Shown: positions 1 to 7,806 of the stretch, one piece after another
How positions within the stretch are numbered: position 1 is the first letter of the stretch
Layout of the letters: each line of letters opens with the position of its first letter
Assembly: GCA_044224925.1 (NCBI GenBank)
Contig: JBGAJM010000009.1
Coordinates: 1-64,000 of the forward strand
Origin: Kapaibacterium sp044224925
GTDB taxonomy: Bacteria; Bacteroidota; Ignavibacteria; Kapaibacteriales; Kapaibacteriaceae
Length of the DNA stretch: 64,000 nucleotides
Direction: 5' to 3'
Position numbers and translations under genes: made by a program
The notes under the pieces: model-generated
Seen by the model: the letters and a program-made list of their open reading frames with translations, nothing else
Database searches by the model: none
Told to the model about the DNA's origin: nothing

Positions 1-734
1 AAGCGGCCTCGCAGGGTTTGGTGGCTGGTGTCAACGCTGCTCTTCGGATCCTTGGACGGGATCCATTCGTTTTGAAGCGGTCGGAAGCGTACATCGGGGT
101 GCTGATCGACGATCTGGTGAACAAGAACACGGAGGAACCGTATCGGATTTTCACCTCCTTAGCGGAGTATCGCCTTCTGCTTCGAGTCGATACCGTGTAC
201 GACCGTCTTCTTGGACATGGGAGATTGTTCGGATTGATCACGGAGTCCGAGTACCAGCGTTTTGAGCGCCGTCGGAAACTCCGCACAGAGACCCTGAACT
301 ATGTTGATTCAAGCAAACTCAGCCCTTCGGTGGTCAATCCCGTTCTCGCGGAACTGGGCGAAGACCCTATCGCAGAGGCTGCAGGGATACGTCAATTGGC
401 CAAGCGCCCCACCACAGACCTGCATCGTTTGCTCGAACTTTCCGGTTATGACCTTCTCCCGGTGGTGGAAGAACACCAAGATCTTGTTTCTCAGACGCTC
501 CATGAGATCCGCTACGAAGGGTATATTCAGAAGCAACTCCGTGAAGTGGAACGGTTTGCAGACAATGAAAAGAAACTGATCCCGATCGATTTCGAGTTCA
601 GCACCGTTCCTTCGCTATCCACGGAGGCTCGGGAGAAACTGAACAAGATCAAGCCGGGATCATTGGGTCAAGCCTCAAGAATTCCTGGGGTGTCGGCATC
701 GGATATCTCCGTTCTTGCCCTGTTTCTGAAATAG
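1..734 (+). CDS. mnmG: MnmG (GidA), C-terminal part, tRNA uridine-34 modification
   Basis: The reading frame is open from the left edge (codons in frame from base 3) to a TAG at 732-734, so only about the last 244 residues are present. The product matches the C-terminal half of MnmG, the FAD-dependent partner of MnmE in the carboxymethylaminomethyl modification of wobble U34 in tRNA. Recognisable family segments are SEAYIGVLIDDL and EPYRIFTSLAEYRLLLR near the start, the helical region with YEGYIQKQ, and the end segment with SRIPGVSASDI that contacts tRNA and MnmE. The TTG at 18 is internal, not the start. In many bacteria this gene lies next to the replication origin, which fits the parS site on its stop codon and the DnaA-box region 2.2 kb downstream. 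Confidence 0.96.
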   Translation, partial: AASQGLVAGVNAALRILGRDPFVLKRSEAYIGVLIDDLVNKNTEEPYRIFTSLAEYRLLLRVDTVYDRLLGHGRLFGLITESEYQRFERRRKLRTETLNYVDSSKLSPSVVNPVLAELGEDPIAEAAGIRQLAKRPTTDLHRLLELSGYDLLPVVEEHQDLVSQTLHEIRYEGYIQKQLREVERFADNEKKLIPIDFEFSTVPSLSTEAREKLNKIKPGSLGQASRIPGVSASDISVLALFLK

Positions 735-748
735 TTCCACGTGAAACA
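733..748. other. parS: parS-like centromere site
   Basis: The 16-mer AGTTCCACGTGAAACA matches the bacterial parS consensus TGTTNCACGTGAAACA at every position except the first. It overlaps the last two bases of the mnmG stop codon and runs into the intergenic space before the glycosyltransferase gene. ParB bound to parS sites near the origin directs chromosome segregation. I see no second copy in the window. The core CACGTG with flanking GTTnC and GAAAC is unlikely by chance next to mnmG. Confidence 0.8.
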
Positions 749-776
749 AACAATAACCAGTTTTATGTAAAAATAT

Positions 777-1526
777 ATGATATCCACCGTCATCATCTCT
801 TTCAACGAGGCAGACCGTATTGAGGCAACTCTGTTGTCGCTTTCGTGGTGTGATGATATCGTCGTGGTCGACAGTGGAAGCACGGATGGCACACAAGCGA
901 TCGCTGAGAAATACAACGCACGTGTTCTCTTTCACCCATTCACTGGGTATGGAAAGCAAAAAAAGTATGCTTGCTCCCAGGCTCGGAACAAATGGGTCCT
1001 ATCACTCGATGCGGATGAAGTTCTCTCGGAAGAACTTCAGAACGAGCTTCAACAGGTCGCCGGACAAGGAAAGATCGCAGCCTACCGAATACCAAGGCGT
1101 TTTCGCTTTCTCGGTCGGACGTTCCTGCATGGCAGATCCAGTGTTGACCATCCAATTCGCCTCTTTAATTCCGAACATGCCGGGTTCGATTCATCCATCG
1201 TCCACGAATCGGTCATCGTGAACGGACCTATCTCCAGCCTTCAAGGAGAGATGCTTCACGACAGCTATCGAGACCTTCATCATTACTTCGAAAAGTTCAA
1301 CGAATACACCTCAAAGGCAGCACAACAGATGAACGCCAGGGACGATCGTAGATCTCTCGTGTTGACGGTGCTCTCTTTGCCACTCTACTTCTTCAAACAT
1401 TACATTATCGGTGGACACTTCCTTAATGGACGTGAGGGCCTTGTTTGGTCTCTCTTCTCATCGTGGTATCCGATCGTCAAGGTCGCCAAGGCAACGATAC
1501 TCTCGAAGTCCAAAACGAGTCGCTGA
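777..1526 (+). CDS. Family 2 glycosyltransferase, LPS-core type (WaaE/LgtF-like)
   Basis: A 249-residue GT-A fold glycosyltransferase. The N-terminus (ISTVIISFNEADRIEATL) is the nucleotide-sugar-binding beta strand. VVDSGSTDGT at about residues 31-40 and LSLDADE at about 76-82 carry the acidic metal-binding residues of GT2 enzymes. The C-terminal half has an amphipathic segment (LPLYFFKHYIIGGHFLNGREGL) like that of the WaaE/KdtX group that adds glucose to the LPS inner core from the cytosolic face. The ATG at 777 has no clear Shine-Dalgarno sequence and lies 43 bp after mnmG. The specific sugar and acceptor cannot be read from the sequence. Confidence 0.85.
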   Translation: MISTVIISFNEADRIEATLLSLSWCDDIVVVDSGSTDGTQAIAEKYNARVLFHPFTGYGKQKKYACSQARNKWVLSLDADEVLSEELQNELQQVAGQGKIAAYRIPRRFRFLGRTFLHGRSSVDHPIRLFNSEHAGFDSSIVHESVIVNGPISSLQGEMLHDSYRDLHHYFEKFNEYTSKAAQQMNARDDRRSLVLTVLSLPLYFFKHYIIGGHFLNGREGLVWSLFSSWYPIVKVAKATILSKSKTSR

Positions 1527-1572
1527 GCCGATTTCGTTATTTTGCGCCTCAACTAATTGAGGCACCGGACCC

Positions 1573-2835
1573 ATGCTCGACATACGATTCATCCGTGAGA
1601 ACCCAGAACTCGTAAAGCAGAACTGTATCAATAAGAACGACCGGTCCGACATTGATGCTCTGATCGCACTCGACCTTCGACGTCGCTCCATCATTCAAGA
1701 GGTCGAAGACCTCAAAGCTCAACGCAACACTGTTTCCAATGAGATCGCAGTTCTCAAGAAACAGGGAACGGATGCGACAGATCTCATCGAAAAGATGAGG
1801 CTTGTTTCCGATGCGATCAAAGAACACGACGATGATCTTCGAGACACAGAAGAGAAGATCGAGTATCATATTCTCCGCATTCCGAACATGGCCCATCCAA
1901 GTGTGCCCATCGGAAAGGACGCAGATGATAACGTCGAGGTCCGTCGACACGGAACACCGCTTGAACGATCCTTCCGTAAGGACCACATCACCATTTCAAA
2001 AGAACTTGGCATCCTCGACTTCGAACGAGGGGCAAAGGTCACAGGATCCGGCTTTGGCTTCTATATCGGAAAGGGTGCGAAACTCGAACGTGCATTGATC
2101 AACTACTTTCTCGACACGAACACAAGTGTTCACGGGTTCGAAGAGATCATGCCACCATTCGTTGTGAATGCAGCATCGCTACGTGGAACGGGTCAGCTTC
2201 CAAAGAGTGAAGAGGATATGTACCACATCGGAAAAGACGAATTGTATTTGATCCCCACGGCAGAAGTACCGATCACGAACTTCTACCGCGACGATATGCT
2301 GAACACGTCCGATCTCCCGATCAAGTTCGCTGGCTATTCCGCATGCTTCCGTCGTGAGGCAGGGAGTTATGGGAAAGACACACGGGGTTTCTTGCGCGTT
2401 CACCAATTCAATAAGGTGGAACTGGTGAAGTTCGTAACGCCCGAATCATCCTACGATGAACTCGAGTCATTGGTCGGGAATGTGGAATACATCCTTCGAG
2501 CACTCGGATTCACATATCGCGTACTCCTACTTTGTACCGGTGATATGACATTCGGTGGTTCCAAAACCTACGATCTTGAAGTCTGGTCACCATTCGAACA
2601 GAAGTGGCTTGAAGTATCAAGCTGTACAAACTTCGAGTCCTACCAAGCACGACGGTCGAACATTCGACACAAGGATGGCAAAGGTTCCAAGCCTGACTTC
2701 GTGCATACTCTGAATGGAAGTGGTCTCGCAACATCTCGGATCATGGTCGCACTTCTTGAACAGTATCAAACGGAAGATGGACATATATCGATACCAGAAG
2801 TATTGCGCCCCTACTGCGGATTCGACCAGATCTGA
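1573..2835 (+). CDS. serS: Seryl-tRNA synthetase
   Basis: A 420-residue class II aminoacyl-tRNA synthetase of normal bacterial length. The N-terminal coiled-coil arm (about residues 30-100, rich in charged heptads) reaches the long variable arm of tRNA-Ser. The catalytic core has the motif 2 loop CFRREAGSYGKDTRGFLR and motif 3 LNGSGLATSRIMVALLEQYQ, which bind ATP and serine. The start MLDIRFIRENPE is the standard SerS N-terminus. It charges tRNA-Ser, and also tRNA-Sec where present. A strong hairpin terminator follows 30 bp after the stop, so it ends its transcription unit. Confidence 0.98.
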   Translation: MLDIRFIRENPELVKQNCINKNDRSDIDALIALDLRRRSIIQEVEDLKAQRNTVSNEIAVLKKQGTDATDLIEKMRLVSDAIKEHDDDLRDTEEKIEYHILRIPNMAHPSVPIGKDADDNVEVRRHGTPLERSFRKDHITISKELGILDFERGAKVTGSGFGFYIGKGAKLERALINYFLDTNTSVHGFEEIMPPFVVNAASLRGTGQLPKSEEDMYHIGKDELYLIPTAEVPITNFYRDDMLNTSDLPIKFAGYSACFRREAGSYGKDTRGFLRVHQFNKVELVKFVTPESSYDELESLVGNVEYILRALGFTYRVLLLCTGDMTFGGSKTYDLEVWSPFEQKWLEVSSCTNFESYQARRSNIRHKDGKGSKPDFVHTLNGSGLATSRIMVALLEQYQTEDGHISIPEVLRPYCGFDQI

Positions 2836-2865
2836 TCGCACTTGATCAACAGTTGCAACTTCAAC

Positions 2866-2900
2866 AAAACGGATGGTGTACACAAACGCCATCCGTTTTT
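2866..2900 (+). terminator. Rho-independent terminator after serS
   Basis: AAAACGGATGG at 2866-2876 pairs perfectly over 11 bp with CCATCCGTTTT at 2889-2899 around a 12-base loop, followed by a short T run. The A-rich 5' flank could also make it work in the other direction. It separates serS transcription from the gene-free region that follows. Confidence 0.85.
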
Positions 2901-3291
2901 CACATTCACACTCTCTTCAACTTCTTGTTTATTAGGTTTATAGAGTAGTAGTAACTGTAGTGCTGTGGATACTGTGGATAGCTCACAACAACGACCTTGC
3001 ATTCTCACTAACACGCAACGGGATCATACCCTTAGACGAAGTCGTGATGTCCACGTGCATATGTGTAGAACGATGTGAATTGCAAACGCTCCACTGCATA
3101 CTTCTCTGAAGAATTCGCTTGACAAGATCAAGCGGCCACGATATCACATCTCTATACAGCTTCTATGAACACTCGATGTTCACAATTGTGGATCGTTTCG
3201 TGTGAAAGCAACACTTGCATTCTCGTGAATTGCTAACACCCTAGAACAGCGCCGGTTACCCACGAGCTCTCCCGTGAACAACTTGTGTACA
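2901..3291. other. oriC: Candidate chromosomal replication origin (oriC)
   Basis: This is the only gene-free stretch over 300 bp. It holds two adjacent 9-bp DnaA-box-like sequences, TGTGGATAC at 2964-2972 and TGTGGATAG at 2973-2981, each 8/9 to TGTGGATAA. Just upstream and in phase lie the triplets TAG TAG TAA ctg TAG (2946-2960), preceded by an A+T-rich stretch (about 2915-2945). Boxes, short spacer, then (T/A)A(G/A) triplets is the arrangement of the DnaA-trio unwinding element of the Bacillus subtilis origin. Weaker 7/9 boxes are TGTGGATCG (3187-3195) and TTACCCACG (3256-3264). A 10-bp palindrome CACAATTGTG sits at 3181-3190. The nearby parS and mnmG add support. No dnaA gene is in the window. 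Confidence 0.62.
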
Positions 3292-4305
3292 CTAGGAGTT
3301 GCGAGACGCAATGTATGCTTCGCACAGATCGATGGTCGCCTTGATGCCATCCACATGTGTACGCTCCATTCCGTGCGACGCGTGCACACCGGGACCGATC
3401 AATGCCACGCGAACATCCACACCGGCACGCCATGCCGCCGTCCCATCCGAGGAATAGAACGGATACACATCGACAACGTGGGGAATGTTGTTCGACTCTG
3501 CCACCTTCGTAAGCGATGTTCGAAACGCATAGTCGTACGGACCACCCGAGTCCTTGGCGCAGATCGAACAGGCTGTCTCTTTCCCTTCCACCGTTTCCCC
3601 TACCACTCCCATATCGATCACCAAGAGATCGCGCACGGTGGGCGCCCAGCCTGCCGCACCGCCGTGTCCAACCTCTTCATATGTGCTAAAGAACAGCTCC
3701 ACCGGGATCGATGTGCCCGCGGCTGCGTAGCGTCGTGCGAGTTCCAGGAGCACGTAGCACCCCGCCTTATTGTCGAGGAAGTGACTTTTGATGAATCCAC
3801 TGGGAAGCAGTTGATACCGGGTATCAAAGCAGATGATGTCCCCAACCTTGATCCCAAGGGCCAAGACATCCGCCGCCGAACTCACGCGTTCGTCGATCCG
3901 TATGTGCATGGAATCGGTGGTGCGCTCCGCCTTCGATGCCTGTCCGTTCGCATGCACGGAAGGATTGTTCAGGAGCAAGGTTCCCGTCACGATCTTGTCG
4001 GCGGTGGTATGGATGCGCACATAGGCACCCTCGAAGGTTGGAAGGAGGGGTCCTCCAAGCACAGAGAACTTCAACGTTCCGTTGGAATTGATCCCCGAGA
4101 CGATGGCCCCAAGCGTGTCGGTATGGGCAGCGATCGCAAGGGTCGGGGCGTCTCCCAGCGCACACGTCACAGCGCCTTTCACGGTCCGTTTCGGGTGTAG
4201 ACCGAAACTCTCGAGGGTGGACACGATGAAGTCCGTTGCGTGATGGGTGAATCCCGATGGGGAATCGATGGCCAGGAGCTCTTGGAGCAAATGAAGTGTT
4301 TCCAT
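3292..4305 (-). CDS. M42 family metallo-aminopeptidase
   Basis: A 337-residue M42 (glutamyl/deblocking aminopeptidase) enzyme, usually a cytosolic oligomer that trims peptides with two metal ions. The expected ligands and catalytic residues are visible: AAHTD (His61, Asp63), FLDNKAG (bridging Asp178), TYEEVGHGG (Glu210 catalytic, Glu211 ligand), VIDMG (Asp231), and a histidine in GPGVHASHGMERTH near the end. Length fits the family. A TAGTTTTG box lies only 4 bp upstream of the ATG, so its mRNA is probably leaderless. It is divergent from the M16 peptidase gene with 36 bp between the start codons. Confidence 0.9.
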   Translation of the reverse strand: METLHLLQELLAIDSPSGFTHHATDFIVSTLESFGLHPKRTVKGAVTCALGDAPTLAIAAHTDTLGAIVSGINSNGTLKFSVLGGPLLPTFEGAYVRIHTTADKIVTGTLLLNNPSVHANGQASKAERTTDSMHIRIDERVSSAADVLALGIKVGDIICFDTRYQLLPSGFIKSHFLDNKAGCYVLLELARRYAAAGTSIPVELFFSTYEEVGHGGAAGWAPTVRDLLVIDMGVVGETVEGKETACSICAKDSGGPYDYAFRTSLTKVAESNNIPHVVDVYPFYSSDGTAAWRAGVDVRVALIGPGVHASHGMERTHVDGIKATIDLCEAYIASRNS

Positions 4306-4309
4306 GGGC

Positions 4310-4317
4310 CAAAACTA
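4310..4317 (-). promoter_or_regulatory. TAnnTTTG -7 box of the M42 peptidase gene
   Basis: Reading the minus strand, TAGTTTTG exactly fits the Bacteroidetes -7 consensus TAnnTTTG, with four bases (GCCC) between it and the ATG at 4305. Transcription should start at or next to the A of the start codon. Confidence 0.65.
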
Positions 4318-4327
4318 CGAATTGCGA

Positions 4328-4335
4328 TATCTTTG
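4328..4335 (+). promoter_or_regulatory. TAnnTTTG -7 box of the M16 peptidase gene
   Basis: TATCTTTG fits TAnnTTTG exactly and ends six bases before the ATG at 4342, so this mRNA would also be leaderless. I see no convincing -33 TTG at the usual spacing. Confidence 0.65.
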
Positions 4336-4341
4336 GCTTCT

Positions 4342-5607
4342 ATGCCCACCATAACCATCAACGAGCGAACGCTCAGCAACGGACTTCGCGTGATCGCCGC
4401 TCCGGATCATGCAGCCCCAAACGTTACCGTCACCGTGATGTATCGCGTGGGATCCCACGACGAACATCGCGGAAAGACAGGTCTTGCACACCTGTTCGAG
4501 CATCTGATGTTCGACAACACTTCTACCGGCATCGATAAGCAGTACGACCTGTACTGCACGAAGGCCGGTGGCTCGAACAATGCATATACAACGTTTGACT
4601 ACACCACGTACTACATCAACCTTCCGTCCAATCAAGCTCCGCTCGGGTTCTGGCTTGAAGCAGAGCGCATGCGTGACTTCATGATCTCGGATCACGCCCT
4701 GGAAACGCAACGCAAAGTGGTGATCGAGGAGATCAAGCAGAATGTCGAGAACCAACCCTATGGGAAATGGCGGCAGGGCATGGAAGAGACGGCGTATGAG
4801 CCATCAAGTCCGTACTCATGGGAGGTCTATGGCTCGCCGGACGATGTGGCCGGCGTCCAGATGTCGGATGCACACGACTTCTTCTCTCGGTTCTATCGAC
4901 CCTCGAATGCCGTGCTCACCGTGGCCGGAGATATCGAACCGGAGCGCGTCTTCGCCTTGGCGCAAGAGCATTTCGGACAGATCCCATCGGGTGATACGAT
5001 CAAGGATCGGACGACCTTCGATGCGTCGATGTGTCGATATGGTACACATCACGTGATCCAGGATGATGTCTCTCTTCCGGCGATCTACGTGAGCTTTCAC
5101 ATGCCCGGTATGCTCGACGAGTCGAACTATGCCGCCGAGATCGCTGCCTACATTCTTGGAAGCGGTCGCAGCTCCGCTCTCTATAAGCATTTGGTCAAAG
5201 AGAAACAGATCGCATCATCGGTCGGCGCCTACTTCGATAAACGACACCATGCCTCCTTGCTCACCTTCTACGTCTTTGCATCAAGTGAAGACATCACACC
5301 GGACATGATGGCAGCGGAGTTGCTTGCCTGCATACGCGGAGTGGTCGTGGATGACGTGACGTTCATGAAGGCTGTGAACAAGGCCCGGATGTCGCTTGCC
5401 TACGAGCTGCAGAAGAATGAAGGTGTTGCCGATAGCATCTGCTATCACACGCTGTTCTACAACGATCCACACATGGTGAATACGCTCATGGAGAAGTACG
5501 TGATCCAAACCAAGGAAGCCGTGCAGTCCATGATCGATGCGTGCACGTCGGAAGCGAAATGGGCACGAGTGGACATCGTCCCGAACGAAGAACTAGAGGG
5601 CGCGTAA
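4342..5607 (+). CDS. M16 family zinc peptidase (pitrilysin-like)
   Basis: A 421-residue single-unit M16 peptidase, the size of MPP/PqqL-type half proteins. The inverted zinc motif HLFEH (His50, Glu53, His54) is intact, and the following segment NNAYTTFDYTTYYINLP is the conserved M16 substrate strand. The second, inactive-type M16_C domain occupies about residues 165-350. I chose the ATG at 4342 (MPTITINERTL) because an upstream in-frame ATG at 4240 would run through the divergent gene and adds non-family sequence. There is no signal peptide, so it probably acts in the cytosol or periplasmic export is not evident. Its stop overlaps the 3' end of the convergent aminotransferase gene by 15 bp. 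Confidence 0.9.
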   Translation: MPTITINERTLSNGLRVIAAPDHAAPNVTVTVMYRVGSHDEHRGKTGLAHLFEHLMFDNTSTGIDKQYDLYCTKAGGSNNAYTTFDYTTYYINLPSNQAPLGFWLEAERMRDFMISDHALETQRKVVIEEIKQNVENQPYGKWRQGMEETAYEPSSPYSWEVYGSPDDVAGVQMSDAHDFFSRFYRPSNAVLTVAGDIEPERVFALAQEHFGQIPSGDTIKDRTTFDASMCRYGTHHVIQDDVSLPAIYVSFHMPGMLDESNYAAEIAAYILGSGRSSALYKHLVKEKQIASSVGAYFDKRHHASLLTFYVFASSEDITPDMMAAELLACIRGVVVDDVTFMKAVNKARMSLAYELQKNEGVADSICYHTLFYNDPHMVNTLMEKYVIQTKEAVQSMIDACTSEAKWARVDIVPNEELEGA

Positions 5608-6732
5608 TCGCAACGCAGCCTCTTCGAGGGTTGCATCGTTCTTAGCGAAGCAAAAACGGAGGACTCCATCACCAACACCATCCGTGGTGAACGGTGAGAG
5701 CGGGATCGAGGCAACACCGATCTCCTTCGTTAGGCGTTCTGCCAGCACAGTATCTGCCTCATCTGAAAAGTCTCGATATCCCAAGAGCTGGAAGTATGAA
5801 CCCTCGCACGACATGATCTTCCACGAAGATCCAAGCAACAGCGATCGAAAGAGATCTCGCTTGCGTTCATAGAACGAGCCCACGTTCATGTATGAACTTG
5901 GATCCGACATGTATGTGGCCAAAGCGACCTGCGTAGGGGTGTGCACGCTGAATGCGAGGAACTGATGAACTTTTCGAAACTCCGCCATGAGCGACGATGG
6001 TGCCACGCATGCGCCGATCTTCCATCCGGTTGCGTGGAACGTCTTCCCGAAGGACGTGACCACGAACGTCCGCTCCCGTAGTCCCTCCTGCTGTGCCAGG
6101 CACGATGGGGCGAGGCCATCAAAACAGATGTGGTCGTAGACCTCATCGCTCAGAACAACGATCCGCGTTCCATCGACAACGGCGGCAAGTGTTGCTCGAT
6201 CGTCGGCAGGCCACACGGTGCCCGTTGGATTATGCGGCGTGTTCACGATGATCATGGCCGTTCGATCTGTGATCAACGACCGAACAACATCCCAATCGGG
6301 ACGGTAGGAAGGAGCGTGAAGGCGGCAAGGGATCGGCACACCGCCATTGGCTCGAATGGCCGGCGCATAGGAATCGTAGGCGGGTTCGAAGATCAGCACT
6401 TCGTCGTCTGTTCGCACAACGGTCGCGATCGCCGTATAAAGTGCTGCTGTACCACCGGGAGTGATCGTGACCTCGCTCACAGGGTCGTAGGAGAGACCGT
6501 AGAGTGTTCGATACTTGGTGGAGACAGCCTCTCGCAACGAAAGAAGGCCCGGCATCGGAGCGTACTGATTGTGTCCGTCGTACAAGGCACGAGCGACCAG
6601 ATCAAGCAGCTCCGATGCGGGCGAATAGTCCGGAAACCCCTGTGCAAGGTTGATGGCCTTATGGTCATTGGCCAATGCGGTCATGACCGAAAAGATCGTC
6701 GTCCCTACATCAGGAAGTTTCGATGAGATCAT
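5593..6732 (-). CDS. PLP-dependent class I/II aminotransferase (methionine aminotransferase-like)
   Basis: A 379-residue fold-type I aminotransferase. The N-terminal segment with INLAQGFPDYSP, the substrate region NQYAPMPGLLSLREAV, NTPHNPTGTVW and the cofactor-binding SFGKTFHATGWKIG (Schiff-base lysine) place it with the YbdL/kynurenine aminotransferase group. Those enzymes transaminate methionine and aromatic amino acids, with methionine salvage a likely role. Its ATG overlaps the stop of the upstream NYN gene as ATGA, so the two are co-transcribed and probably translationally coupled. Exact substrate preference is not determinable here. Confidence 0.88.
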   Translation of the reverse strand: MISSKLPDVGTTIFSVMTALANDHKAINLAQGFPDYSPASELLDLVARALYDGHNQYAPMPGLLSLREAVSTKYRTLYGLSYDPVSEVTITPGGTAALYTAIATVVRTDDEVLIFEPAYDSYAPAIRANGGVPIPCRLHAPSYRPDWDVVRSLITDRTAMIIVNTPHNPTGTVWPADDRATLAAVVDGTRIVVLSDEVYDHICFDGLAPSCLAQQEGLRERTFVVTSFGKTFHATGWKIGACVAPSSLMAEFRKVHQFLAFSVHTPTQVALATYMSDPSSYMNVGSFYERKRDLFRSLLLGSSWKIMSCEGSYFQLLGYRDFSDEADTVLAERLTKEIGVASIPLSPFTTDGVGDGVLRFCFAKNDATLEEAALRLRAL

Positions 6733-7694
6733 AGAAGGAGGCGAACGTTCTTTGCCACTTGTTCACCCTTGTCGTTGTAGCCGATGTTGAAGTCGACGTG
6801 ATCTCCAACGCGAAGATCTTCGAATTCGGTTTCAACAAGATCTGAAAGGTGGAAGAACAGATTGTTCGGTGGATACTTGATAAAGCCATAGCCGGATTTC
6901 AGGCTCAAGACAAAGCTGTCGAACCGTTCTTCACTCACACCGGAGTCGACCGGTCCTGCCGGGATACCTGGTTCGACATCCTGTTGCATCGGCACGGCCG
7001 TGGAGTAGGCAACCTGACGGACCGGACGGTCTTCCTTATGGACGAAGAGATTGTTCGTGATCACATCGTTCTTCCGAACTCGGCTCTCAATAAGGTCGTG
7101 CATGGCGATCGGATACGTTACTTCTTCCAGCAATTCCTGGGAGGTACGCGTAACGATGTGCTTGCCTTCGTTATCGGTGAACTCAAAATCCCACGACAAC
7201 AACATCACTTTGGCGCCTGTTGTATTGAGCTTTCGTACGAGCGGCACATAGTCGCTGTCCGACGTGAGCAACACAACAACGTCGAACTCCTTCAAGAGCG
7301 TGAGTTCATAGGCCTCGAGTGCGAACCACACATCGATCCCCTTCTCTTCGCGCTTTCCATTGGTGTTGCGCATCGGAAGGTAGTGGGTGATCACCCCTTC
7401 CCACATGAGAATGTCGTCGAACACACGTTCATAGAAGAGCATGTTCCCACGTTGACTTGCCTCTTGGGCGGGGATCCGTCCACGGAAGAAATGTGCATCG
7501 ACGATCTGGCTGGACCGTACATCGATACCTTCTTCTTCTGCCACCTGGTGGCGAATGAACTCATGAAGACCAGCGATACTGATCCGGCTACTGCGCGCGT
7601 GATTATAGGCGTAGTAGTTGCTGACATGGAGGAAATAGTTGCCGTCGTAAAAGACACCTATCCTCGTCAGCCGATTGGCTGAGCGTATTGGCAT
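6729..7694 (-). CDS. NYN-domain (LabA-like) protein with C-terminal cold-shock domain
   Basis: About 321 residues. The N-terminal 190 residues form a NYN/PIN-like nuclease domain, with RIGVFYDGNYFLH holding the first acidic residue and VVVLLTSDSDYVPLVRKL holding the others. The last 65 residues form a cold-shock OB fold with the RNA-binding strands KSGYGFIKY (RNP1-like) and LFFHLSD (RNP2-like). Together this suggests an RNA-binding ribonuclease or RNA-processing factor. I place the start at the ATG at 7694, not the TTG at 7736, because a TATCTTTG promoter box overlaps that TTG. Expressed with the following aminotransferase through an ATGA overlap. Confidence 0.82.
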   Translation of the reverse strand: MPIRSANRLTRIGVFYDGNYFLHVSNYYAYNHARSSRISIAGLHEFIRHQVAEEEGIDVRSSQIVDAHFFRGRIPAQEASQRGNMLFYERVFDDILMWEGVITHYLPMRNTNGKREEKGIDVWFALEAYELTLLKEFDVVVLLTSDSDYVPLVRKLNTTGAKVMLLSWDFEFTDNEGKHIVTRTSQELLEEVTYPIAMHDLIESRVRKNDVITNNLFVHKEDRPVRQVAYSTAVPMQQDVEPGIPAGPVDSGVSEERFDSFVLSLKSGYGFIKYPPNNLFFHLSDLVETEFEDLRVGDHVDFNIGYNDKGEQVAKNVRLLL

Positions 7695-7733
7695 TAAGGG
7701 TACCCTAATACTTTTATAAAAACGTTCCGTGGA

Positions 7734-7741
7734 CAAAGATA
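7734..7741 (-). promoter_or_regulatory. TAnnTTTG -7 box upstream of the NYN gene
   Basis: TATCTTTG on the minus strand matches TAnnTTTG exactly. Transcription would begin near 7727, giving a leader of about 33 bases before the ATG at 7694. This rules out translation from the TTG at 7736. Confidence 0.55.
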
Positions 7742-7806
7742 CACGAGACGCTGAAACACCAGCACACTACTTGCTTATCTCACACTACGGTCTCTGTCAC
7801 TTCGCA

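Noticed and set aside
2964..2981. Tandem 9-mers as an operator for serS or the peptidase gene
   Set aside because: They lie downstream of the serS terminator and about 1.3 kb from the peptidase start, and match DnaA boxes instead.
3274..4200. Plus-strand open frame of 308 codons
   Set aside because: Opposite the M42 peptidase, whose metal ligands are all intact on the minus strand.
6849..7682. Plus-strand open frame of 277 codons
   Set aside because: Opposite the NYN/cold-shock gene and lacking any recognisable domain.
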